NCBI GenBank assembly: GCA_946800325.1 | Contig: OX326958.1 | Location: 8,938,001-9,002,000 of the forward strand | Origin: Luzula sylvatica | Taxonomy: Eukaryota; Streptophyta; Magnoliopsida; Poales; Juncaceae | Length of the DNA: 64,000 bases | Direction of reading: 5' to 3' | Part shown: positions 46,153 to 56,498 of the stretch, in pieces | Numbering within the stretch: position 1 is the first letter of the stretch | Layout: every line of letters begins with the position of its first letter | Position numbers and translations under genes: made by a program | Notes under the pieces: model-generated | Seen by the model: the letters and a program-made list of their open reading frames with translations, nothing else | The model's database searches: none | Told to the model about the DNA's origin: nothing

Positions 46153-47040
46153 GACGATAATCTGTAAATATTTATATTAGTACCTTCTTTACTTGTAAAT
46201 AAATATTCAGCATTTTATATACTATTTCGTTACATATACTTGTAAATAAATATCATACATTTTATAGTATTAAATTACTTTTATCCTTTTAAATAAATAT
46301 TCTACATTTTGTATTATTCCGTTACTTTTATACTTGTAAATTAATATTCTACATTTGATGTTTTCTAATATAACCAACACATGAAATTCCGCCTAATATT
46401 TAATTATTTCATTTATTTATGCTAAATAAGTAATCGAATGAATAACTTACAATAAAATATCTTGCAAATCTCTTTTATGAAAGTGCTTATTCTCTCTGCC
46501 ATGCACCCTCCTCCAACTAGAATTCAGTAACAAAAAACATTTGTATTAGCAAATATTCTTACAAGTAAAGAAATGAAGTAAAATATGTGGATAATTTAAG
46601 GAAAATAATTATGAGAGGGAGAAAGAATTACAAGCAAAAAGTGTGAAGAAAAGCTGAAATTAATTCTTCTTCTTGAAAAGATCACAAGCAGTAGAAGAAT
46701 TGCAGGAAGCTCCTTAACCCTATTTACCATGGCTCCTACAAAGATTAAAAGAAATATAAAAGAACGACTATTTTTTTTTGGAGATTTTATCGAAACATGA
46801 ATTCAGAATTTGACAGGCAAATTCGGGATTGATCATCAAATGATTGCATAAAATTCAGTCTTAATTGGCATAAATTTGCTCCTACAAAGCTCTGAAACAA
46901 TGCACGTTCACGAGGCCATGATAAGGGCATACATATGTCACTCTGAGAGAGGTAAGTGTGGCAAGAGGAATATCATTGTAGAGGAAGAAGGGGCTAAGTA
47001 AGGGCTTTAGAAGAGAAATTAAAATTGAGAAAGGATTATC
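46153..47040. other. 3' flank of RING copy 2
   Basis: AT-rich DNA shared with copy 3, and with copy 1 up to about 46886. No gene is recognised. CTCTGAGAGAGGTAAGTGTG near 46940 includes a donor-like GTAAGT but no exon could be assigned. Confidence 0.4.
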
Positions 47041-47268
47041 AATTAAAGCGAAAGATCAATTAGAGAAATTGAAAGGAGATTGGAAGAAATTGAGCTTAAT
47101 AGTGAAGAGGATGCAATCAATTGGATTATTGGGGGTAATGGGCAGTATAAAGTGAGTAGCTTTTACGAAATTTTGATGAAATCAGAACAAGGAAGCGATA
47201 TTTTGGGAGATTTAAATAATTTCTTATATGCATTTCATCAAATAAGTTGCAGGCGTCACTTTTTGTAA
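47041..47268 (+). pseudogene. LINE reverse-transcriptase tail (zf-RVT), scrap in copy 2
   Basis: RRLEEIELNSEEDAINWII then GGNGQYKVSSFYEIL resembles the zf-RVT region at the end of plant LINE reverse transcriptases (W...G.FSVKS.Y..L). The zinc ligands and RNase H do not follow. The frame stops at 47266-47268. The same scrap is in copy 3 at 56240-56498. Confidence 0.55.
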
Positions 47269-47935
47269 CTTAATTTGTATGTTATTGAACTTTATATAAA
47301 CTGTCACGAATCACGATCCTAAATTCCACTTTGTTGTAAGTTGATCATCTTATAAGGGAATAATTTATTTTTTTACTTCCCCTTGAAGAAGCAGTATTTT
47401 GGAAATTTTGAGTTCAGAACCTTTGAATTTAAATAACAGAGTTTTTTTTTTATATATTAAGTTGGATTTGACTTGACTTGTGGATATACCTAGAGAGTGA
47501 TAGATAGTGTTCGACGGAAATAATCTTGCAAAAATTTCTCTCCACATGAAGTAATTTCATAAATATATCTACAGATAATATTGTTTCAGTCTATCAAAAA
47601 AGTTAGGGTTAATACTACTAATTTTTTTGGGTAATTAGGTGAATTGGGGGGTTGTGGGGGCGGGCAAAGCGTACCAGTGCCATTGGAGAAAATTAGTTTC
47701 AGAGAAGATCGCTCCATCACACCACACCAAGAAAGTGAGTTGATCGCACTGAGTGAGAGAGAAGACCGCCTGTGAGAGAAAGTCATAGACTGAAAATCAC
47801 GACCTCAGAGGAGAAATCCAGGACAAGAGAAAGGTCACTTGGAGAGAGTGATCACCGGAGAGTTGATCGCCGTGAGAGAGCCGATTTGAGAGAGCTAAGA
47901 GAGTGATCATCGTAAAAGTTCATTGCCATTGAAAC

Positions 47936-48686
47936 CATGGTTCGAAATCTCGGTATCGGAATCGGACTCGGTCGGGTCTGGAGACTCGGGACTCGGCTGA
48001 CTCGGACAAGACTCGGGCGAGTAAAAAAAAAAAATCGAACTGCTAGTAAAAAAATCGGAAAAAATAGAAAAAAATTAAAAAACTTATTTTAAAAATATAT
48101 AAATATTCATAAACATGATACACACAAATTCAACTCATGAAACTCAAATTACTACATTAAAAAAATTACATTACCTAAGAAAATTACTAAATCAGTACAT
48201 TAAAAACTTCTACTGCCAAAAACTGTGACGAGCGGGTTGCGTTGTATAATCATTATCTTCATATTGATCATGAGGAGGAAAATACATTTGTAAATTTGTA
48301 TTGTCGAAAATGTTCATCATTGAGTCGAAGGGTGATCGGTTTTCGTGTTGTGTGTTACCAGTATACGGATCGGAATAGTTTTCATTATTTGCGCTTCCAG
48401 TTGAACTTATATCCATTCCTGAAAAATTAGATCCCTCACTATAATTAGAGCCGTCATAAAAATACGGTACCTGAAGGTTCTTCTGCATATCAGGATTGTC
48501 TTCCCTTTCCTTTTGCCTAGACTGATCTCTTTCATACAAACTTGTGAGTCTCACATGGCGACGTGTACCATGTTCATGGATCCGATTTATCCGGGTTATC
48601 GGATCCGATTTACAAAGCATCTGTAGTAACAAAAATATATAACAATCTCAAAAAAATATATAACATCTATCTCTACAAAATAAACA

Positions 48687-48728
<42 letters not shown>

Positions 48729-48813
48729 AGGTTATCGGATCCGATTTATCCCGGTCAATATCGGATCGGTGGGGTCCGAGTCCGAGTCAACTCGGCCGAG
48801 ATTTCGAACCATG
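47936..48813. mobile_element. hAT-type element, 18-bp TIR, TSD ATTGAAAC
   Basis: CATGGTTCGAAATCTCGG at the left faces CCGAGATTTCGAACCATG at the right. ATTGAAAC flanks it exactly at 47928-47935 and 48814-48821. Copy 3 has the uninterrupted site (CCATTGAAACCCGATTTT, near 56950), a direct empty-site proof. Repeated CTCGG/CGGATC blocks lie near both ends and an A run at about 48690-48727. Confidence 0.95.
48210..48632 (-). CDS. Uncharacterised 140-aa frame inside hAT element
   Basis: An open frame of 140 codons, rich in Asp, Asn, Ser and Tyr toward the C-terminus (PYTGNTQHENRSPFD, YFPPHDQYEDNDYTT). The N-terminal part has a basic RLTSLYERDQSRQKERED stretch. No hAT transposase motif (BED finger, dimerisation block) is visible. 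It may be the eroded tail of a transposase, a captured exon, or chance. No start context supports expression. Confidence 0.3.
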   Translation of the reverse strand: MLLQMLCKSDPITRINRIHEHGTRRHVRLTSLYERDQSRQKEREDNPDMQKNLQVPYFYDGSNYSEGSNFSGMDISSTGSANNENYSDPYTGNTQHENRSPFDSMMNIFDNTNLQMYFPPHDQYEDNDYTTQPARHSFWQ

Positions 48814-49220
48814 ATTGAAACCCGATTTTAGAGGGGAAAAAACATTATACAGCAGACAGAAGATGAAAGGAAACATATAAACAGTTTTTAGATAATTAAT
48901 GGGATGTTTAATTTATTAGTGCTAAGACTTGTTAGTTTTAAGGTTTTAGAATTGAATAAACTCAAATAAAATATATTATTACTGGCATGGTTTCAGAGAA
49001 AGGTGACATTTGAAATAAGATTAATGTACAATTATATAAATTAGCTTATTAACTTAATTGTAATATATTAATTAGCCAAATATTGGACTTGTTTTGCTTA
49101 TAAATTAACTTATTATTCGCATGTCCAAATACGCCCCATTTTTTGTGATGCATAACTCCGAATAAGTACCGAGGAAATAAATTTGCGAATCAATTTACTT
49201 TACTGCATTTAACTATATAG
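48814..49220. other. Shared AT-rich flank
   Basis: Matches copy 3 at about 56951-57412, apart from small indels such as a 40-bp difference near 57003-57055. No gene. Confidence 0.4.
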
Positions 49221-49405
49221 CAATGATTTAAATTGCGGCGCAATTGCGCCGCCATAGCGCAAATCGCAATAAATATTTATAAAACGCAACACAGCAACCT
49301 TTTAAATAGCGCCGCAATATTGCCGCAATATCGCGCAATATCGGTGATCATATGTAAATTACAGTCCAAGCGCAATGGACCGCTATATCGCAATTTAAAA
49401 CATTG
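49221..49405. mobile_element. hAT-type MITE (185 bp), TSD CTATATAG
   Basis: CAATGATTTAAATTGCGGCG faces GCAATTTAAAACATTG. CTATATAG flanks it exactly (49213-49220, 49406-49413). Copy 3 has the empty site (AACTACATAGTGATCT near 57410). The interior is made of GCCGCAAT/ATTGCGG repeats. Same family as 57817-58649 and 60309-61188. Confidence 0.9.
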
Positions 49406-49440
49406 CTATATAGTGAATTAAGTTTTTGCCATTACTAGTG

Positions 49441-49640
49441 AGAACCATTGTTGTAAAATACGGAAAACGGTACGTAACGGTCGGGGACCGTAAAACGGTG
49501 AAAAAACGATGAAAAAGCGGTCACTGAAATCGACAATAATTTAATTACAATTTATAGATGAAATCAAAAAAATATATAATAATTTAATTTTTTAATAATA
49601 AAAAAAATAACATAAACAATATCCGACATAAAGACATACC
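49441..49640. other. Possible old element, AAAATACGG repeats
   Basis: TTGTAAAATACGGAAAACGG and GTAAAACGGTGAAAAAACG occur at a place where copy 2 and copy 3 stop aligning (from about 49445 to 49640). This suggests an insertion in copy 2, but I found no second terminus or duplication. Confidence 0.3.
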
Positions 49641-50075
49641 CTAATATACCATGTTTGTTTGTATACTTTATATAGTTGTAAAGATTATGTTAATCAACAA
49701 AATGAACAAGGTCCCAGACTCACAAATATAGAAACACTCAATTATGTATCTATATAGGAAGTAATGGCCCTGAATATGAGATTTTTCCGAGAGGAAGAAA
49801 GCATTAGAATAATAAATGTTGGACATATCTTCACATTTCCTTCCATATATTTGATGATGTGGATATGTTTTAACACCTTAAAAGTTAATATTTTAGTTCA
49901 TGATTTAACATTTTAATTGTATGTTCAATCATAAATTAAGATAATTACATTATAAATTAAAATTTTAAATTATGTTTTATGTGTTAATTTTAAAGATTTT
50001 TAAATCATATTCAAATCATCAAAGATGTGGGAGGATATAGTATCAAAGGGTGTACATCACTACGGTTAAAAAAAC

Positions 50076-51069
50076 TAGGGGTGTACACAAAATGTTCCAA
50101 CCCGCCCAACCCAACCCGGACCGACCCGTTTTTGCGGGTTTCGAAATTGTTGAGTCGGGACCCGGACCGACCCGGACCGACCCGTTCTTTGTGGGTCGGG
50201 TTACTGATTAGAAATTTAAAACCCGAATTAACCCAACCCGACCCATAGACTATCAAATTTTCATTAAATTAGGAAAAACTTATTAATATTTCTGATAACT
50301 TAAAAATCAATTATCACATTTATCTTCTACATTACTTTTAACATAAATTAGACTTAGTTTCTCTTCACTTCAATTAATAATCCACTTAAGACACAAACAC
50401 AAGTCCACGGAATTACTAACGACAAGTCCATAACAGAATTCAATAGTCAATAACACGATGAAATTCTTTTTTTTATTTCTATCACGTTGGAAGCAAATGA
50501 TGTCGTAATAAACAAACCAACAACATAAAAACTTTTTCATGGGACATAAAACATAAAAGAATGTGGCGATTTCTTCACGGGACAACCGAGATCTTTCACA
50601 CGAGTGGAATGTGGAGATTTATTTTACAACAATTTCTTTTTAATATTCATAGTTTACTACAAATTTAAGAATTCTAGTTTATTTAATTAATGTTACATTA
50701 TATGATTCAAGTACAAGTGGTATCGTCGAATTGGGTGATTATTATATTATATGGTTTAATTAATTAAGATTTATTTTTCAATTGTGATTTATGTGTTTGT
50801 TAAAATAATTGTGATGATTTACTAAAAAAATATAGTTCTTATTGAATTTTTTGAAACATATGAATAATTGAATACATATTTCTATAGTATATACTCGGCA
50901 AGAAAAACCCGCCCAACCCGCCCAACCCGCCCAACCCGGTTATGTTGGGTTTCAAAAATTTTATATGTATCATGGGTTGGGTTGGGTTGGAAAAATGGAA
51001 ACCCGTTATACGTGGGTTGGGTTATAGTTTCGATAAGAACCCGTCCAACCCGGTCTACGTACACCCCTA
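50076..51069. mobile_element. hAT-type element, TAGGGGTGTACA ends, TSD AAAAAAAC
   Basis: Starts TAGGGGTGTACACAAAATG and ends TACGTACACCCCTA. AAAAAAAC lies on both sides (50068-50075 and 51070-51077). Subterminal CCCAACCC/CCCGACCC repeats bracket AT-rich DNA with no transposase. The related site at about 63765 near the end of the window has no insertion, while both flanks match. The paired open frames in the termini are repeat by-products. Confidence 0.9.
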
Positions 51070-51514
51070 AAAAAAACACTAAAACTACAAAAAAGCTAAT
51101 GAGAGATGGCAATCAAATATTTTTAGAGAAAAATAACCAAAGTATACAAATGCTAGATGTAGATATATGGAGATCTATGTTAACTTTTAATAGAAAAGGT
51201 TAAGTATCTCACATAGCATAATTCCTAATTTATAATTGAGATTCAAAACTGTATTTTGGGTTACAATAAGTGGTATCCAAGAAAAGCTTTTGAAGTCGAT
51301 CAAATGTTGATATTCCTTCGTTGAAGGGCTGAACCGAAAATCTCCATTATGAACATATCTGACATAGCATAATTGAGTGATGAATATATTAACATATTAA
51401 CATGATTAATAATAATACATAAAAGAGGTCAAAGAAAAAAAAAACCTTTACCTGAGATTTGATATTCTCGAAAAGGAATGGGCAATGATTTGCCTCAATT
51501 AAGATAACTGGCAT

Positions 51515-51655
51515 GGGTTGCACGGATTCGACGATACAGCGACACGACGATACATATCGAATTGGACGATACGAAAATTTAACATATGATTTAAGATATG
51601 ATTCGGATACGGCGATACGGATAAAGTGAATTTTTGAAATATTCGCGCAACGTAA
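51515..51655. mobile_element. Old MITE of the GTTGCACGGATACG family
   Basis: GGGTTGCACGGATTCGACG faces ATTCGCGCAACG, with GATACGGCGATACGG inside. It resembles 31265-31394 and 59531-60015 but is more diverged and has no recognisable duplication. Confidence 0.5.
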
Positions 51656-51879
51656 CATCCGAGCCATCGATTTCGAAAGATTAATGAATAAAAATGGGGG
51701 TGAATATAGGAAGAAGACACTTTTAGGATTTCAAACAATAACAACTAACCAACCGAATGTACAAAAAAATATATTCAAATCTGACATAAGTTTTGACGTG
51801 CCTAATTGGTCGAGAGATTTTTTAACCGTTACACATTTTTTGATATCTATCTATAGAACTAATTCTAAATATTTCATGA

Positions 51880-52455
51880 GAAGTTGCCACGTGCCCCCAC
51901 TCTTCCTTCCCTGTATGTTAATTGTTTAGTTGTTTATGTGCGAGAGAAAACCTAGACCCGCGAGAGAAATGCCGTTACCCCTGCGTGAGAGAAAACCCTA
52001 TCCCCGAGCGCCGAAAAGGAAGGCGATCCTATGCCGTTTATGCTGGTTCTCTCGCCGAGCCGCAGCAATGCGAGCCGGCAGCTTTCGTCGCTGACTTTAC
52101 GCCGAGCACGCGACGAGCGGGTTTCGTCCGACCAGGCGGATTTGTGGAATTTACTCCGTGCCAAGAAGCCGGCCGACGATTCTTCCCTTAAACCCTCCTC
52201 CTTCCCGCTTCCTCTCTCTCGCTCTCGCCTGGCTAGCTAGCTCTCTCAAGTAAGCTCCGTCCAATTATTCTCATCTCATCTCATCTCTCAACTTCTATTG
52301 AGACAAATTTAGTATGCATTTTAAATTTAAATATTCTGAGTTATTTTCAGTAATTGAGTAGTATTTTATCTGAATACTACGTCTCGGTCGAATTTTTTTA
52401 CTGTTCGGGACATAATTATTTTATTTCATGATTAAGGAGTTGATTCAATAAGGAC
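51880..52455 (+). other. GC-richer gene-5'-end-like region
   Basis: 51950-52250 is much GC-richer than the surroundings and contains GAGAAAACCCTA, AAACCCTCC and a CTCTCTCTCGCTCTCGC tract, then CTCTCAAGTAAGCTCCG, a good splice donor. This looks like the promoter and first exon of a lost gene. It may belong to the eIF3i relic just downstream. No reading frame is assigned. Confidence 0.35.
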
Positions 52456-52620
52456 ATGGAGAAAACGAAATCGAACAAAAGGGGAAATAATAAAGAGAAA
52501 AATGAGAAATCTAGAAATCGGCAATTCGATCCCCAAGAAAACAGGAATAAAATTGCGAAGGACAATCACGTATTCTCAAATCACCTTAAAGGAATAATCA
52601 AACCAGCGATTCCTTACTGA
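52456..52620 (+). other. Short Lys/Asn-rich frame, 54 codons
   Basis: From ATG at 52456 the frame reads MEKTKSNKRGNNKEKNEKSR, ending IIKPAIPY and TGA at 52618-52620. It overlaps the start of the eIF3i fragment and has no recognised domain. It may be part of the same decayed locus. Confidence 0.25.
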
Positions 52621-53010
52621 TGATTACGTACCCACAAGGAAGAATCAACAGGGCTGTGTGGGGTCCGCTTAACAAGACAATCATCACCGCCGGCGAAGAT
52701 TCGGTAATTCGAATCTGGGATTCCGAAACCGGGAAATTGGTAAAGTAAATGGACAAAGAATGGAGACATCAAAAAATCGTTGCTTCTCTTTTGATGTCTC
52801 TCGATCGATATCATTTCCTCACCGGTTCTGCCGATAAATCGGCCAAGGTATTATATAAATATAATAAATTTACAAAATACTATTTATTAAAATATTAAAA
52901 TTATATATGTTTTTTGAATAGATGTGGGATTCGAGAAGTCTGACGCTTTTGAAGACTTAGGTTACGGAGCGTCCTGTTAATGCGTGTGCAATTTTTTCCC
53001 CTTCTCGGTC
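52619..53010 (+). pseudogene. eIF3 subunit I (WD40), decayed fragment
   Basis: Encodes YPQGRINRAVWGPLNKTI then AGEDSVIRIWDSETGKLVK and a stop. It continues WRHQKIVASLL, HFLTGSADKSAK, an intron (about 52849-52921), then MWDSRSLTLLKT, a TAG stop and VTERPVNACAI. In eIF3i these correspond to GRINRAVWGPLN.TI, GED..IRIWD.ETGKLL, SHFLTGS.DK.AK and LWD.R.LTL.KTY...PVNA. The intact protein is a seven-blade propeller scaffold of the eIF3 translation initiation complex. Only about two blades survive, with two nonsense codons. The intron is kept, so it is a DNA copy. It ends where segmental copy 3 begins. Confidence 0.75.
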
Positions 53011-54523
53011 ATGTCAGTATTTTCTTTATTGAGTAGTTCGGTGAAGAATTGGGATTTGTTTCGGTGAGTGAAGTGTTTTTGCCGGGCTAATTAAAGTTTT
53101 AAATTCTAAAATGTTGCACAAAAATGGAATATTTATGGAATCCCCATGAATCAAGTATTAAGATTAGAGTGATGATATACATCCCTTTAAAATCCACTAT
53201 GATAGTTGATGTGTTGGCACCAAATTAAATGTAGCGATAAACCAAGATCATTTAATTTTTGCCATCATATATATATAGGAAAAGAAGGGGAAAAATGACC
53301 CACCGTTTCACACATCATTAATTTATTTAATATTTTTAATTATTTTATTTACCACCATATATAATTAATCGAATTCAAATATATAAATTTAGAAAATAAC
53401 TTAGACTGAATTAATATATTATTTAACATGTGTCAAATGTATACACATGAATAAAATATAATAAAAAATAAACAAAAATATAACAAAAAAAAAAATAATT
53501 ATTTCGCAAAAATAAGTAAAATAAAAATGAAAATATTTTACTTTTAAAAAAGATTGAAAATAAAATAATAAAAAATTATTCATATAAATATGACTTGTCA
53601 TGTGTTAAATTTAATATAACAAAAATATTAAATAAAACAAATCATGTTTTAATAATTTGTTTTACCACCTAATTCAATGTGGTTTCCCATCTAATTAATA
53701 CTGTTTGTCACCTAATTAATACGGTTTGTCAATTTATTATTTCAAATATTAAACATTCAATGCATTTATTTAATAATGACAACACATCAATATATTGAAG
53801 GGATATTAGAGGGGACAAATATATTTTTTCTTAAGATTATATACTTAAATTTTGATATTAATGATGTATTGAGTTTATGTTGTTGAAATTATGATCATGT
53901 AACGGTTTTGCATTGTTGAAATTTAATTCTAAACATGTAAAAATTGTATATTATAAAATCTTCATAGAAAAAAATGTTAAATTTCATATTTCTTCACGAA
54001 ATGTTTTGAGTCTTATTTTTATGTCTAAAACTTAAAGTTTATCATAGCACAACACAATTACTCCAATTAATCAAAAAAAATATTATAATGTTTTTTTTTC
54101 ATTTTGTAACAATGATGATGTTGTTTTAATAATACACCAACTAACATATAATCCAGTTACACAAGTATTCTAGAATGAATATGAAATAAGAACTATTTTT
54201 TTTATTTATATTCCAATTAACAGATGATTAGAAAACAGTCTTTTTTTTAATAATAAATACCCCAATTAACATACTGTTACAAAAGTCCCTCAAAATTGCA
54301 AAATAGTCCCTGCTAATTCAAAACAAAAAATAGTCTGTAAATTCATGAGTAAACCAAAAATAATCTTTGAAGTGATCAATGCAGGGACTTTTGTGTAAAA
54401 TCGACTTACCGTGTAATGAGCTGCGTAAGGAAAAGGCTGTAGTGATTTTCCAAAAATAGGTTGATCTTGTTGTCAGTTGTTAAGTGTGAGATGTTAGGTT
54501 TGAAACAAAATCGAAATATAGAA

Positions 54524-55345
54524 ATGTGTAGTTGGATATCAAGCTTCTTATATGAATGTATCAGTGCAATTCATTTCGAATGTATTATTCGTTATCAAGC
54601 AAGCAGCAATTATTTGTTTTCAAGCATTAATAACATGTCAGAAGCATCGCGCACAACACTCGTTTCTCGCAGCCGTGCGTTCCTGCGGCGCGGGGTCCGC
54701 AATTTGCAACGTGCAAATGCACGCCGACCTCTCCAACCCCATGTGAATACCCACTTCAACCCGATACTGGTACTTGGACGAGAGAGACCCGCAACGGGGG
54801 GAACAAACTACGATTTTTTCTACCATGGCGAAGACGGAACGGGTCTGCACCCGTTACCCGATGCCATTTCAGACTTCTTTCTGAACACCGGCTTCCTAGA
54901 ACGACTTTTGGAGGCTAACGGGATTCGAAACCTCGCTCCATGGAAACCCTCAATCGCATCCATGCCGACCATAACCATCTCCTCCAGCCATATAGAGGCG
55001 AAGTCTCATTGTGCGGTTTGCACGGAGCCTTTTGAGCTTGGGTGCGAAGCTCGTCAGACGGCATGCAACCATCTTTACCATCATGATTGTATCATGCCGT
55101 GGCTCTCGCTTCGCAATTCGTGTCCAGTTTGTAGGCGAGCAATACCGATAAGTATCGGAGAGGGGTCTGGAGGGGAACCGGCAGGCCTGACCATTCGGAG
55201 GACGCCAGGTGGCGGATTTGTAGCCAGTCCATTTTTGGGAGAGGTTAGTGCGCCGCCGGAAGAGGATAACAGCACAGGCCCTGCCATTACAGGCACAAGG
55301 ACGGGATTCTTTCGAAGAATCTTTAGTTGCTTGGGCCCGCATTAG
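54524..55345 (+). CDS. RING-H2 E3 ubiquitin ligase, copy 3
   Basis: 273 codons from the ATG that corresponds to the start used for copies 1 and 2. This copy also has an earlier in-frame ATG at 54491, and the inner start is at 54635. The RING-H2 finger and everything after it match the other copies, with one Ser to Ala change just before the first zinc ligand (IEAKSHCAVC). Most differences cluster in ARRPLQPHVNTHFNP (one codon shorter) and GRERPATGGTN. This pattern, changes in the linker but a near-unchanged RING, is consistent with constraint on the finger or with partial gene conversion. Intact, no intron. Confidence 0.85.
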   Translation: MCSWISSFLYECISAIHFECIIRYQASSNYLFSSINNMSEASRTTLVSRSRAFLRRGVRNLQRANARRPLQPHVNTHFNPILVLGRERPATGGTNYDFFYHGEDGTGLHPLPDAISDFFLNTGFLERLLEANGIRNLAPWKPSIASMPTITISSSHIEAKSHCAVCTEPFELGCEARQTACNHLYHHDCIMPWLSLRNSCPVCRRAIPISIGEGSGGEPAGLTIRRTPGGGFVASPFLGEVSAPPEEDNSTGPAITGTRTGFFRRIFSCLGPH

Positions 55346-56239
55346 GACGATAATCTGTAAATATTTATATTAGTACCTTCGTTACTTGTAAATAAATATT
55401 CAGCATTTTATATACTATTTCGTTACATATACTTGTAAATAAATATCATACATTTTATAGTATTAAATTACTTTTATCCTTTTAAATAAACATTCTACAT
55501 TTTGTATTATTCCGTTACTTTTATACTTGTAAATTAATATTCTACATTTGATGTTTTCTAATATAACCAACACATGAAATTCCGCCTAATATTTAATTAT
55601 TTCATTTATTTATGCTAAATAAGTAATCGAATGAATAACTTACAATAAAATCTCTTCCAAATCCCCTTTAAGAAAGTGCTTATTCTCTCTGCCATGAACA
55701 CTCCTCCAACTAGAATTCAGTCAAAACAAACATTTGTATTAACAAATATTCTTACAAGTACAGAAATGAAGTAAAATATGTGGATAATTTAAGGAAAATA
55801 ATTATGAGAGGGAGAAAGAATTACAAGCAAAAAGTGTGAAGAAAAGCTGAAATTAATTCTTCTTCTTGCAAAGATCACAAGCAGTAGAAGAATTGCGCAA
55901 AGCTCCTTAACCCTATTTACCATGGCTCCTACAAAGATTAAAAGAAATATAAAAGAACGACTATTTTTTTTTGGAGATTTTTTCGAAACATGAATTCAGA
56001 ATTTGACAGCCAAATTCGGGATTGATCAACAAATGATTGCATAAAATTCAGTCTTAATTGGCATAAATTTGCTCCTACAAAGCTCTGAATCAATGCACGT
56101 AATTCACGAGGCCATGATAAGGGCATACATATGTCACTCTGAGAGAGGTAAGTGTGGCAAGAGGAATATCATTGCAGAGGAAGAAGGGGCTAACTAAGGG
56201 CTTTAGAAGAGAAATTAAAATTGAGAAAGGAATTATCAA
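55346..56239. other. 3' flank of RING copy 3
   Basis: Matches 46153-47070 with scattered substitutions. AT-rich, no gene recognised. Confidence 0.4.
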
Positions 56240-56498
56240 TTAAAGCGAAAGATCAATTAGAGAAATTGAAAGGAGATTGGAAGAAATTGAGCTTAATAGT
56301 GAAGAGGATGCAATCAATTGGATTATTGGGGGTAATGGGCAGTATAAAGTGAGTAGCTTTTACGAAATTTTGATGAAATCAGAACAAGGAAGCGATATTT
56401 TGGGAGATTTAAATAATTTCTTAAATGCATTTCATCAAATAAGTTGCAGGCGTCACTTCAGAGTTTTTTTTTTATATATTAAGTTGAATTTGACTTGA
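56240..56498 (+). pseudogene. LINE reverse-transcriptase tail (zf-RVT), scrap in copy 3
   Basis: Same EEDAINWIIGGNGQYKVSS text as 47041-47268. Here about 175 bp present after HQISCRRHF in copy 2 are missing, and the frame runs into AT-rich DNA and stops at 56496-56498. Confidence 0.55.

Larger units (their letters stand above)
40697..51300. repeat. Segmental duplication, copy 2
   Basis: 40697-46886 matches copy 1. About 43875-51300 matches copy 3 (53024 to the window end), allowing for mobile-element insertions on either side. It is the only copy that spans both shared parts. Confidence 0.85.

Noticed and set aside
50868..51203. Arg/Thr/Pro-rich frames at 50.9-51.2 kb
   Set aside because: They are produced by CCCAACCCG repeats at the right end of the hAT element at 50076-51069.
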